From: CAXMMR01 sp963692975
Lineage (GTDB): Bacteria > Pseudomonadota > Alphaproteobacteria > Acetobacterales > Acetobacteraceae
Length of the DNA stretch: 64,000 nt
Direction of reading: 5' to 3'
Assembly: GCA_963692975.2 (NCBI GenBank)
Contig: CAXMMR010000037.1
Span: 62,001 to 126,000, forward strand
Position numbers and translations under genes: made by a program. Numbering within the stretch: position 1 is the first letter of the stretch; the number at the start of each line of letters is the position of its first letter. This document shows, piece after piece, positions 26,012 to 34,479 of the stretch. The notes under the pieces are model-generated. The model was not told the DNA's origin and did no database searches. It worked only from the letters and a program-made list of their open reading frames with translations.

Positions 26012-27391
26012 TCACGCGCCGAGGTCGAGAGGAGCGAGGCTTGCGATGAGCTCCGCCACGTCCGTCGCCGGCACCGGCCGGCTGAGCAGGTAGCCTTGCG
26101 CCTCGGAGCAGCCATCGTCTCGTATCCGTAACATCTGCTGTATCGTCTCGACGCCCTCCGCCACGGTGCGCATGCCGAGGCTCGCCCCCAGGGCCGCCAC
26201 CGCCTTGATGACAGCCGAGTCGTCCACGAAGCTGCGATCGATCTTGATCCGGTCGAACGGAAAGCTGCGCAGCTGTGTCAACGACGAGTAGCCGGTGCCG
26301 AAATCATCGAGCGAGATCCTGGCGCCGAGCGCCTTTAGGTCACTCAGCTGCTTGGTGACGGAGGCCGCATCCCGCAGCAGCACGGTTTCGGTGATCTCGA
26401 GGTCCAGGCGCGCACCGGAGATCCCGGACGACTGCAGCGCGGCGATGACGCAAGGCACCAACTCACCAGTTTCGAATTGTGCCGCGGCGACGTTCACGGA
26501 GACGGTGAGCTCGCCTCGCCAGCCGCTCGCCTCATGGCAAGCCTCCTTGATCACCCAATTGCCGATTGCCGAGATGATGTTCAGTTCCTCAGCCAGCGGA
26601 ATGAAATCGTCAGGAGGCACAAGGCCGCGCACCGGATGGCGCCAACGGATCAACGCCTCGAACCCGATCAGGCGATTGGTGCCAAGGTCCAGCTGTGGGT
26701 GGTAGAACAACTCGAACTCGCCGAGCGGCAGGGCAGCGCGCAGATCCTTCTCGAGCAGCCGACGAGCGTCCGCGCGCTCGCACAGCTCGCGCTTGAAAAA
26801 GCACGCGCGGCCGCGGCCATCGCGCTTGGCCTGGTAGAGCGCGAGGTCGGCGCGGTGCAGCAAGGTCTCCGCATCCAGGTCCTCGGCCGCCGTCAGCCAT
26901 GCCGCGCCGATGCTGGCGCCGATGCTGGCGACGTCGCCGTCCAGCAGGAACGGTCGCCCCAGCAACTCGATCAGTCGCGTCGTCAGTCCAGTGATGATGG
27001 CTTGATCGACAGGGCGGGCGAGGATCACCGCAAACTCGTCCTCGCCAAGGCGGGCCGCAAGATCCTGCTGCTGCAGCCCCGCGACCAGGCGGCCGCCGAC
27101 GGCACGCAGCAGGGCGTCGCCGGCGGCATGCCCAAGGCTATCGTTGACCACCTTGAAGCGATCGAGGTCGATCACCAGCACCGCAAGCGTTGCCAAGCCT
27201 TCGCGGTCCTGGCCCTCATACGACGCGGCCCGATCAGCCAGCGCATCGTCCAGGCACTCGCGAAAATGGCTGCGGTTTGCAAGCCCCGTCAGCGCATCAA
27301 CCTCGACGCGCGGCCCGCCGCAGGCGACGCAAAGCTGCGCGCCGACAGGGTCGCGGTAAGCTGCGCTGGTCTGGGCGATCGATCGTAGCAT
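26012..27391 (-). CDS. GGDEF-EAL protein (probable c-di-GMP phosphodiesterase)
   Basis: A 459-residue cytoplasmic protein without a membrane anchor. A short N-terminus with CVACG leads into a GGDEF domain (DALTGLANRSHF ... RLGEDEF) whose signature is degenerate: GEDEF rather than GGDEF or GGEEF. It is therefore probably catalytically inactive or a GTP-binding regulator. The EAL domain is complete: FEALIRW, VSVNVAAAQF, LEITETV, DDFGTGYS, KIDRSF and AEGVET. Net activity is thus predicted as c-di-GMP hydrolysis. Start ATG 27391 follows GGAATAGA. The BLUF gene lies immediately downstream. Confidence 0.93.
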   Translation of the reverse strand: MLRSIAQTSAAYRDPVGAQLCVACGGPRVEVDALTGLANRSHFRECLDDALADRAASYEGQDREGLATLAVLVIDLDRFKVVNDSLGHAAGDALLRAVGGRLVAGLQQQDLAARLGEDEFAVILARPVDQAIITGLTTRLIELLGRPFLLDGDVASIGASIGAAWLTAAEDLDAETLLHRADLALYQAKRDGRGRACFFKRELCERADARRLLEKDLRAALPLGEFELFYHPQLDLGTNRLIGFEALIRWRHPVRGLVPPDDFIPLAEELNIISAIGNWVIKEACHEASGWRGELTVSVNVAAAQFETGELVPCVIAALQSSGISGARLDLEITETVLLRDAASVTKQLSDLKALGARISLDDFGTGYSSLTQLRSFPFDRIKIDRSFVDDSAVIKAVAALGASLGMRTVAEGVETIQQMLRIRDDGCSEAQGYLLSRPVPATDVAELIASLAPLDLGA

Positions 27392-27462
27392 TCTATTCCG
27401 ACACTCCAGCGCTGGCTTAACTGCATGCCAGGATATCCGCAGTGCGTTAACAAGCGATGAAG

Positions 27463-28839
27463 CTACTCGGCGGCGATCCGTCCGTCGGCAATTGCGGTGG
27501 TGAACAGCGCCCAATCGCGCTCCGTCTGGTCGGCATAGCGCTGGGCGAACTCCGCCACCGCCTCGGCAAAGCCTCGAGCGTGCCCAAGATAGCCCGACAG
27601 GCCCGCCAGGTCCGCCGAGCGTCCATGCGCCCGCCCCAGCGTTCGCCCGCACAGCGCCGCATACTCGGCCAGCCCGCCCTGCTCGATCTCGGCGCCGAAT
27701 GCTGCCAGCCGCGCGTCCTTGAGGTGGCGGACGTAGAACTGCCGTCCCGTCGCCGCCACCGTCGCGCGCGCCTGCCCGCCGGCTCGCGTCCAGCCCAGGA
27801 ACAGGTCGGACGCCGCCTGCATGACCCGCTGGCCCGTCACCACTCGCTCGCCGGCCTGCTCGAAGCTCGATCGCCCGGCGAACGGCTCCAGCACGGAACG
27901 CTGCGCCTCCTTGATCTGCAGCAGCAGCGGTTCGCCATCGGCGGTCGCGAACAGTCCGATGGCGCAGAACGTGCCGACGCTGCCAACCCCCACCACCTTG
28001 AACACCACGTCCTGCAGCCGATAGCGCTCGAGCAGCATCCGCCGCTCCGCCGACAGCGTGGCGACATAGCGCGCAAACGCCTGCCGCGACGCCGTCTCGC
28101 GCGCCGGCAGTCGCACCACGAGCGGCGGCTTCTCGCGCAGCCGCGGCGCGTGTCGTCCGGTGTCGATCAGGCCGAAATGGTCGTCGGCGCCGCGCAGGCG
28201 CTGCTGCAGAGCGGTTCGGGCGCGCCGCCGCGCAGCATGGTCGGCGATCGTCTCGATCGCCTCCAGCAGGTCGATCCGAGCGCCCCAGGCAGCCAGCGGC
28301 GACTGCCGAGCGAGCCGGCCGACCTCCTGCGCGTAGGCGCGCACCGCATGTGCGGCAAGCCGTCCGCACGCCGCCGTCCCCAGCCCGGCCTCGCGCCCGG
28401 CCAGCACCAGGCTCGCGGCGAGACGCTTCACGTCCCACTCGAACGGCGCCGGCAGCGTCTCGTCAAAATCGTTGATGTCGAAGACCGGCACGCCTTCAGC
28501 GGTGGCGTAGCTGCCGAAATTGGCAAGATGGCAGTCGCCGCAACTCTGCACGACAAAGCCGGCGCTTGGCGTGTCGGCAAGGTCCGCCGCCATAATCGCC
28601 GCCGCGCCGCGCAAAAAGGCCAGCGGCGAGACGCGCATACGGCCGTAACGCACCGGCAGCAGCTCGGCAATCCGGCTTGCCCCCTGCGCCTCCAGAACGC
28701 CGACCGGATCGGCCCGGTCGGGTGGCGCAACCCACGCCGATTGCGTCTGCCGCGCGACGGTCCGGCGTCGCATCTTGCCGGCCGCGTGGCGCTCGACGCG
28801 CGTGAGCAGAGGCATTTCGGCAGCCGGTGCGCAGGTCAT
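27463..28839 (-). CDS. DUF2252 family protein
   Basis: A 458-residue protein of the uncharacterised DUF2252 family, distantly kinase-like. Recognisable blocks are VQSCGDCHLANFGSYATAEG, VFDINDFDETLPAPFEWDVK (the conserved acidic patch), KVVGVGSVGTFCAIGLF and VRHLKDAR. The ATG at 28839 is preferred, with a weak GGGG upstream. It is divergent from a glycosidase-like lipoprotein gene with a 73-bp shared promoter region. Function unknown. Confidence 0.87.
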   Translation of the reverse strand: MTCAPAAEMPLLTRVERHAAGKMRRRTVARQTQSAWVAPPDRADPVGVLEAQGASRIAELLPVRYGRMRVSPLAFLRGAAAIMAADLADTPSAGFVVQSCGDCHLANFGSYATAEGVPVFDINDFDETLPAPFEWDVKRLAASLVLAGREAGLGTAACGRLAAHAVRAYAQEVGRLARQSPLAAWGARIDLLEAIETIADHAARRRARTALQQRLRGADDHFGLIDTGRHAPRLREKPPLVVRLPARETASRQAFARYVATLSAERRMLLERYRLQDVVFKVVGVGSVGTFCAIGLFATADGEPLLLQIKEAQRSVLEPFAGRSSFEQAGERVVTGQRVMQAASDLFLGWTRAGGQARATVAATGRQFYVRHLKDARLAAFGAEIEQGGLAEYAALCGRTLGRAHGRSADLAGLSGYLGHARGFAEAVAEFAQRYADQTERDWALFTTAIADGRIAAE

Positions 28840-28912
28840 GCCCCAGTCTACGGCGCGCCATCGGCTCGGCAAGCATCGCCCGCTTGACGACTGCGCCGTA
28901 TCAGCCCCAGTC

Positions 28913-30694
28913 ATGCCGCCGATGCGACGGCGCGACGCACTTGGCTTGTTCGCCGGCGGCCTGGTGTCCGGCTGCGCGACCATGGCCCGCCCGACCCACC
29001 TGCCGCCTGCGGCCGACCTGCCCCTCCCGGCCACGCCGCCGGGCCCGCTCGTGCAGTGGTGCATCGGCTCCCACGGCGTGACGACGGACGAGACGGGCGC
29101 CGTCTCCGCCTGGCAGGACCTCAGCGGCCACGCCAACCACCTCACCCAAACCGCCGCCGCAGCCCGCCCGCGTCCGGCCGCCGAGCCGGTCCATGGCCGC
29201 CCTGCGATCGCCTTCGACGGCGCCGGCCAGTTTCTCGACAATCCGCATCTCGGCGAGCCGGCCTGCGAGATCATCGTCGCCCGCCTGCGCGGCGGCCATC
29301 TCCATCGCCGCGTTCGCTACGACCTGATCGGCGCCGACGGCGCGCCGGAGGCCGACCTCGGCGCCTACTACCTGCAGGCGCTGGTCGGCGACAGCGATTT
29401 CGACCGCCGCCTCGCCTACGTCCGCCCTACCGCAGCCGAACGCGAAACCCCGCCCAGCGAGGCCGATTTCACCCTGCGCGCCAAAACGCAGCCGGTGATC
29501 GGCGCCTGGATGATCGTCGCCGTGCGCAATGACGGTCGCACCATGCGGCTCTACAAATCCGCCCTGCCCTGCGGCGCCCCGCTGCCATGCGGCGGCATGG
29601 CGCTGCAGCCGATCACCCGGGCGGCCGTCGGCTGCGGCTTCTACGGCCACCAACCCGCCGATTTCGCCCCCGTCGACCTCGCCGAGAAGCTCAGCTTCGC
29701 CGTCGACCTGCCGGATGCCGACTTCCTCGCCGTCATCGACCAGCTGCGCGAGCGCTACGACCTTGGCCTGTCGGCCGCCAGCGGCGCCGTCGTCTGGCCG
29801 GTCTTCCAGGCGAACGGTCATAACGAGCGCGGTCTGAACGAGAACCTCGTGCTGCTGCAAGGCGACGGCGAGCGCTTCCGCTACCGTCCGTCGCACTACC
29901 TGCCCACGCCGGGCACGATCGTGCGCGATCCCTGCATCGCGCTGTGGAACGGCGCCACGCTGCTGGTCCACACGCAGATGCGCGGCCCGCGCGCCACCAC
30001 CGCCTTCGCCCTCGCCGTCAGCCGCGACGGGCTCGCCAGCTTCACGCCCCTCTCCGAAGTTTCCGTCGCCGCAGCGGTCGGCGACGCACCGGACGGCACC
30101 TGCTGGGCGCCCGAATTCGTCCGCCGCCGCGACAACGCCGCCTGGCTGCTCGACGGCCGCCCGGTGGTGCTGTGCAACGTCGCCCCGACCGCGCCCTCGC
30201 CCGACAACGGCCAGCCGAGCATGCAGTACTACCTGTTCACGCCCTCATCGCACGAGCTGACTTCGCCTTGGCGCTTGCTCGGCCGGCTCACCGGCCTGCC
30301 GCCCAACATCATCGACGGCTTCCTGTTCCTCGATCCCGGCGCGCCCGGTCAGCCGGACACGTGGTTCGTGTCCGTCACTCCCTGCAACCTGCCCCAGACG
30401 ACGCGTCTCTATCGCGCCGACACGATGCTCGGCCCCTACGCGCCGGTCGGTGACGGCGATGATCCTTTCGGCTTCGGCGACGACCACGAGGGCACCTCGG
30501 TGATCAGCCTGCCCGAGGCCGCCGGCGGCGTCGCCTCGCGCTACTTCCTCGATGCCCGCGGCAGCGGCTACCTGATCTCGGACAATGCCGGCCTCGACCC
30601 GCAGGGCTGGAGCCCGCCACGCCCGGTGATCGCGCCGATCATTCCGCAGCACGGCACGCCGCTGCCCACACCGCCCGACATCTGCACCGTCTGA
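28913..30694 (+). CDS. Tat/lipoprotein-signal protein with LamG-like and GH43-like domains
   Basis: A 593-residue exported protein. MPPMRRRDALGLFAGGLVSG followed by Cys is a twin-arginine-like signal with a lipobox, implying a folded, membrane-anchored lipoprotein. Residues ~35-270 look like a concanavalin/LamG-type sandwich (WQDLSGHANHLTQT, IAFDGAGQFLDNP, WMIVAVRNDGRTMRLYKSA). Residues ~280-590 resemble a five-bladed propeller of the GH43 type (FALAVSRDGLASFTPL, CWAPEFVRRR, SRYFLDARGSGYLIS). The actual sugar substrate, if any, is unknown and catalytic acids were not identified with confidence. Confidence 0.7.
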   Translation: MPPMRRRDALGLFAGGLVSGCATMARPTHLPPAADLPLPATPPGPLVQWCIGSHGVTTDETGAVSAWQDLSGHANHLTQTAAAARPRPAAEPVHGRPAIAFDGAGQFLDNPHLGEPACEIIVARLRGGHLHRRVRYDLIGADGAPEADLGAYYLQALVGDSDFDRRLAYVRPTAAERETPPSEADFTLRAKTQPVIGAWMIVAVRNDGRTMRLYKSALPCGAPLPCGGMALQPITRAAVGCGFYGHQPADFAPVDLAEKLSFAVDLPDADFLAVIDQLRERYDLGLSAASGAVVWPVFQANGHNERGLNENLVLLQGDGERFRYRPSHYLPTPGTIVRDPCIALWNGATLLVHTQMRGPRATTAFALAVSRDGLASFTPLSEVSVAAAVGDAPDGTCWAPEFVRRRDNAAWLLDGRPVVLCNVAPTAPSPDNGQPSMQYYLFTPSSHELTSPWRLLGRLTGLPPNIIDGFLFLDPGAPGQPDTWFVSVTPCNLPQTTRLYRADTMLGPYAPVGDGDDPFGFGDDHEGTSVISLPEAAGGVASRYFLDARGSGYLISDNAGLDPQGWSPPRPVIAPIIPQHGTPLPTPPDICTV

Positions 30695-30763
30695 TCACCG
30701 TGTCGCCGCAGCGCCGCCACAAGCCGCCGCCATCCTGACTCCGGCGAAATAGGAGATGCCATC

Positions 30764-30889
30764 ATGCGACGGAGCGTGCGTCTGATATTGAGTGCGATGA
30801 TACTGTGCTTCGCCGCCGGCTCGCTGTCGGCCTGCGGCTGCGGCCCGCTTGGCCTCAGGTGGTGCCATGGCGGCTACTATCGCCGTTAA
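30764..30889 (+). CDS. Tiny predicted lipoprotein (41 residues)
   Basis: A short ORF with AGGAG eight bases before its ATG. It encodes MRRSVRLILSAMILCFAAGS, then LSAC, a lipoprotein signal with lipobox Cys24, and a 17-residue mature tail rich in Cys, Gly and aromatic residues (GCGPLGLRWCHGGYYRR). It lies 69 bp downstream of the glycosidase-like lipoprotein gene on the same strand. Small Cys/His/Tyr lipopeptides of this kind are often missed. Function unknown. Confidence 0.6.
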   Translation: MRRSVRLILSAMILCFAAGSLSACGCGPLGLRWCHGGYYRR

Positions 30890-31210
30890 GGCCAGCCGCG
30901 GCGCGTCGGTTGACTGCATAGCGCCGGTCCGCCGGCGCACGGCAACATGTCGCGGCACCTCGATCACGCCGGCGAGTGGGACGCCTGCAATCGTATTCGA
31001 CGGTAGGCAATCAAGGCCAGGAGCTCTGCTCCTAGACCTCGCTGGGGCCCGCGGCCCCAAACCCCATCCATCGCAAAACACACGCGACGATGCCTGCGTC
31101 GGCACAAATAAGAATGGATTTTAAAGGCTCCGCCTTTGATGGGGTCCAGGAGCAAAGCCCCTGGCCTTCCTTCTCTTGCCTAACTCCCCCGCCCTGGCCA
31201 TGACGACGCC
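30890..31210. other. 321-bp intergenic region with two GC-rich repeats
   Basis: Holds AGGAGC-tct-GCTCCT plus TGGGGCC/GGCCCCA (31019-31060) and TTAAAGGCTCCGCCTTT plus CCAGGAGC/GCCCCTGG (31130-31164). Both belong to the GC-rich palindromic family. No gene is seen. The second unit ends about 40 bp before the Hsp70-like gene. Confidence 0.7.
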
Positions 31211-32476
31211 ATGCAGATCCTCGGCGTCGACTTCGGCACCAGCAACAGCGTGGTCGCTCTAGCCGAGACCGGCGGCGCCGTCCGCTCGGTCAGCCTGCCG
31301 TTCGGCCGCGCCACTGCAGCGACGTTCCGCTCAGTGCTCTGCTTCTGGGCCGAGGCCAACGGCCGCACCCGCCACGAGGCCGGCCCGGACGCCATCGCCG
31401 CCTACCTGGAGGACCCGCTCGACAGCCGGCTGATGATGTCGCTCAAGACGTATCTTGCGCAGCGCTCCTTCACCCGCACCCGCCTGTTCGGCAACGACGT
31501 CTCGCTGGAACGCCTGATCGGCCTGTTCCTCGCCGCGCTGCTGCCGCCGGGTCTGGCGCCACCCGGCTGCCGCATCGTCGCCGGCCGCCCGGTCCATTTC
31601 GCCGGCGAAACCGCAGACGACGCGCATGGCGAGGCCCGCCTGCGCGCCAGCTTCGCCGCCGCCGGCCACGCCGCCATCGACATCGCCCTCGAGCCGGAAG
31701 CCGCCGGCTTCCGCTTCAGCCGGGCATTGCGCCGCGCCGCCACCGTCTTGGTCGGCGATTTCGGCGGCGGCACGTCGGACTTCTCGGTGCTGCACTTCGA
31801 GCCCGGCGAGCCGGTGCGCACCCTGGCCGCCACCGGCGTCGGCCTCGCCGGCGACAGCTTCGACGTTCGCATCATCGACCACGCCGTCTCGCCCAGGCTC
31901 GGCCGCGGCGGCACCTTCCGCCCGCTGCAGACCGACCTGCCGATCCCGGTCGAGTACTACGCCGGCTTCGCGCGCTGGCACCGGCTGTCGGTGATGAAGA
32001 ACCCGCGCACCCTGCGCGACATGCGCGAGGTTGCCCGTCACGCCGCAGAGCCGGCCGGCCTGCTCGCCCTGATCCGCCTGGTCGAGGACGAGGCGGGCTA
32101 CGGCCTCTATCAGGCGGTCGCCGCGACCAAGGCGGCATTGTCCACCGCCGAAATCGCCACGCTGCGCTTCCGCCATGCCGATGTCGCGATCGAGCAAAGC
32201 ATCACCCGCGCCGAATTCGAGCGCTGGATCGAGCCGGACCTGCGATGCCTGGGCGACGCGGTCGACGCCGCTGTCGCAACCGCCGGCGTGCCCGTCGACC
32301 AGGTGTTCCTCACCGGCGGCACCTCCTTCGTCCCGGCGGTGCGTCGTCTGTTCGAGGCGCGGTTCGGCGCCGGTAAGGTGTCCGGCGGCGGCGAGTTCGT
32401 CGCCGTCGCCGAGGGCCTGGCGCTGATCGGCCAGGAGCGCGCGCAGGACGACGCCGGACAGCCTGATCGGCCGTGA
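31211..32476 (+). CDS. Hsp70-family protein (YegD-like, nucleotide-binding domain only)
   Basis: A 421-residue actin/Hsp70-fold ATPase. The phosphate-1 loop LGVDFGTSNSVVAL, phosphate-2 loop VGDFGGGTSDFSVL and adenosine loop FLTGGTSFVPAVRR are all present. The protein stops where DnaK would continue into its substrate-binding domain, as in E. coli YegD (about 450 residues), so a chaperone activity like that of DnaK is not implied. It lies 55 bp before the decarboxylase gene on the same strand. Confidence 0.9.
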   Translation: MQILGVDFGTSNSVVALAETGGAVRSVSLPFGRATAATFRSVLCFWAEANGRTRHEAGPDAIAAYLEDPLDSRLMMSLKTYLAQRSFTRTRLFGNDVSLERLIGLFLAALLPPGLAPPGCRIVAGRPVHFAGETADDAHGEARLRASFAAAGHAAIDIALEPEAAGFRFSRALRRAATVLVGDFGGGTSDFSVLHFEPGEPVRTLAATGVGLAGDSFDVRIIDHAVSPRLGRGGTFRPLQTDLPIPVEYYAGFARWHRLSVMKNPRTLRDMREVARHAAEPAGLLALIRLVEDEAGYGLYQAVAATKAALSTAEIATLRFRHADVAIEQSITRAEFERWIEPDLRCLGDAVDAAVATAGVPVDQVFLTGGTSFVPAVRRLFEARFGAGKVSGGGEFVAVAEGLALIGQERAQDDAGQPDRP

Positions 32477-32531
32477 GCACCTGCGAACGGAACATGCTCT
32501 AGTCGACGCGACCCAGCAGGAGCCACCGCCG

Positions 32532-34283
32532 ATGTCCGCGACGATCCCCTCCTCAAGCATGCCCTCCTTAAGCGCGCCCGCCTCGAGCATGCCGGCCTCG
32601 CTGGTCCGCGCCAGCGCCGACATCCCGGCCCGGCGCGGCGCCCAGGTGCTGCTCGAGCTGCTGGAGAGCGAGGGCGTCGAGTACATCTTCGGCAATCCCG
32701 GCACCACCGAGCTGCCGCTGATCGACGCCCTGCTGGGCTCCACCGCGATCCACTACGTCCTCGCCCTGCAGGAGGCAAGCGTCGTCGCCATGGCCGACGG
32801 CTATGCCCAGGCCACCGGCCGCCCCGGCTTCGTCAACCTGCACACCGCCGGCGGCCTCGGCCACGGCATGGGCAACCTGCTCAACGCCCAAGTCTCCGGC
32901 ACCCCGCTGGTGATCACCGCCGGCCAGCAGGACAGCCGCCATGCACTGACCGACCCGCTGCTGTTCGGCGACCTCGTCGGCATCGCCGCTCCGAGCGTGA
33001 AGTGGGCCCGCGAGGTCACCGCCGCTGACCAGCTGCCGGTGCTGGTCCGCCGCGCCTTCCACGACTGCAACGCAGCCCCCTCCGGCCCGGTCTTCCTGTC
33101 CCTGCCGATGGACATGATGGAGCAGATGACCACCGTCTCCATCGCCGCCCCCTCGCGCATCGACACCCACGCCGTCGGCGGCTCGCTCGACCGCCTGGCC
33201 GAGCTGCTCGCCGGCGTCGCACCCGGACGCCTCGCCCTGATTGCCGGCGACGAGGTCGGCACCGCCGCCGCCACGGCTCAGGCGGTCACCCTGGCCGAAG
33301 CCCTGGGCGCGCCGGTCTACGGCTCCTCCTGGCCCGCCCACCTGCCCTTTCCGACCGCACACCCGCTCTGGGCCGGCAACCTGCCGACCCGCGCCATCGA
33401 CATCGCCGCGAGCCTCGCGCCCTTCGATGCCGTGTTCGCGCTCGGCGGCAAGTCGCTAATCACCATCCTCTACACCGAGGGCTCGGCCGTTCCCGCCGGC
33501 TGCCGCGTGTTCCAACTCTCCTCAGACGTGCGCGACCTCGGCCGCTCCTACGCCACCGAGCTGTCGGTGCTCGGCCATATCGGCGCCTCGCTCGACGCCC
33601 TCCTGCCGCTCCTGCAACCCCATCTCGCCGGCCGTCGCAACGCGGTGGACGAAGTCCTCGCCAGCCATGGCGCCCGCATGCAGGCTCGCCGCGCCGCCCT
33701 CGAGCAGCAGGCCGGGCGCGAGCTCACCCGCCCGCTCACCACCCCTTTGATCGCCGCCCGCGAGGTCCTGCGCGCCGTCGGACCCGCAATCCCGATCGTC
33801 GACGAAGCGATCGCCACCAGCGCGCCGCTACGCTCGCTGCTGCATGACGCGACCGTGCGGCGCTACGCCTTCTTGCGCGGCGGCGCGCTCGGCTGGGGCC
33901 TGCCTGCGGCCGCCGGCTACAGCCTCGGCATCGGCCGCGAGCCCGTCGTCTGCCTGCTCGGCGACGGCGCCGCCCTTTACTCGCCGCAAGCCCTCTGGAC
34001 GCTCGCCCACGAGCGCCTGCCCGTCACCGTCGTGGTAATGAACAACCGTGAATACAACGTGCTCAAGAACTTCATGCGCTCCCAGGCGCACTACTTGTCG
34101 GCCGCCAGCAACCACTTCATCGCCATGGACATCGTCGACCCGCCGATCGACTTCCTGGCGCTGGCAACCTCCATGGGCATCCCGTCCCGCCGCGTGGAAC
34201 GCGCGACCGACATCTCCGCCGCTGTGCAGGCCGGCATCGCCTCAGGCCTGCCCAACCTGATTGAGGTGCCGATCAGCGTCTAA
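32532..34283 (+). CDS. Thiamine-diphosphate enzyme, benzoylformate-decarboxylase-like
   Basis: A 583-residue ThDP-dependent 2-keto-acid decarboxylase or lyase. After a Ser/Ala-rich 30-residue N-terminus, the PYR domain shows NPGTTELPLIDAL, the cofactor-activating Glu in LALQEASVVAMADGYAQA and the active-site His in VNLHTAGG. This order matches benzoylformate decarboxylase (NPGSNELP, LQEACV, NLHS). The PP domain has the GDGAALYSPQALWTL...NN cofactor motif. AGGAG lies nine bases before the ATG. Substrate specificity is not certain; acetolactate-synthase-like or oxalyl-CoA-type relatives share these motifs. Confidence 0.88.
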   Translation: MSATIPSSSMPSLSAPASSMPASLVRASADIPARRGAQVLLELLESEGVEYIFGNPGTTELPLIDALLGSTAIHYVLALQEASVVAMADGYAQATGRPGFVNLHTAGGLGHGMGNLLNAQVSGTPLVITAGQQDSRHALTDPLLFGDLVGIAAPSVKWAREVTAADQLPVLVRRAFHDCNAAPSGPVFLSLPMDMMEQMTTVSIAAPSRIDTHAVGGSLDRLAELLAGVAPGRLALIAGDEVGTAAATAQAVTLAEALGAPVYGSSWPAHLPFPTAHPLWAGNLPTRAIDIAASLAPFDAVFALGGKSLITILYTEGSAVPAGCRVFQLSSDVRDLGRSYATELSVLGHIGASLDALLPLLQPHLAGRRNAVDEVLASHGARMQARRAALEQQAGRELTRPLTTPLIAAREVLRAVGPAIPIVDEAIATSAPLRSLLHDATVRRYAFLRGGALGWGLPAAAGYSLGIGREPVVCLLGDGAALYSPQALWTLAHERLPVTVVVMNNREYNVLKNFMRSQAHYLSAASNHFIAMDIVDPPIDFLALATSMGIPSRRVERATDISAAVQAGIASGLPNLIEVPISV

Positions 34284-34289
34284 GGCAAA

Positions 34290-34475
34290 GTCAGGCAAGG
34301 GGCTTTGCCCCTTGACCCCATTAAAGGCGAAGCCTTTAAAATCCACTTGCCACTCACGTTCGACTGGCGAGAGCGCAGCATCGCCAAACAAGAAAGATCT
34401 AGCTTTACTGTAATGAGCAGGGGTCTGGGGCTCACGGCCCCAGCGGGTCGAGGGCAGAGCCCTCGCCTTCCTTGA
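34290..34475. repeat. Two GC-rich palindromic repeats after the decarboxylase gene
   Basis: Unit one is CAAGGGGCTTTGCCCCTTG plus TTAAAGGCGAAGCCTTTAA (34295-34340). Unit two is TGGGGC/GCCCCA plus CGAGGGC/GCCCTCG (34425-34466), where the usual CCAGGGC/GCCCTGG stem has changed on both arms. They fill the convergent gap to gcdH and may terminate both genes. Confidence 0.75.
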
Positions 34476-34479
34476 TGGG

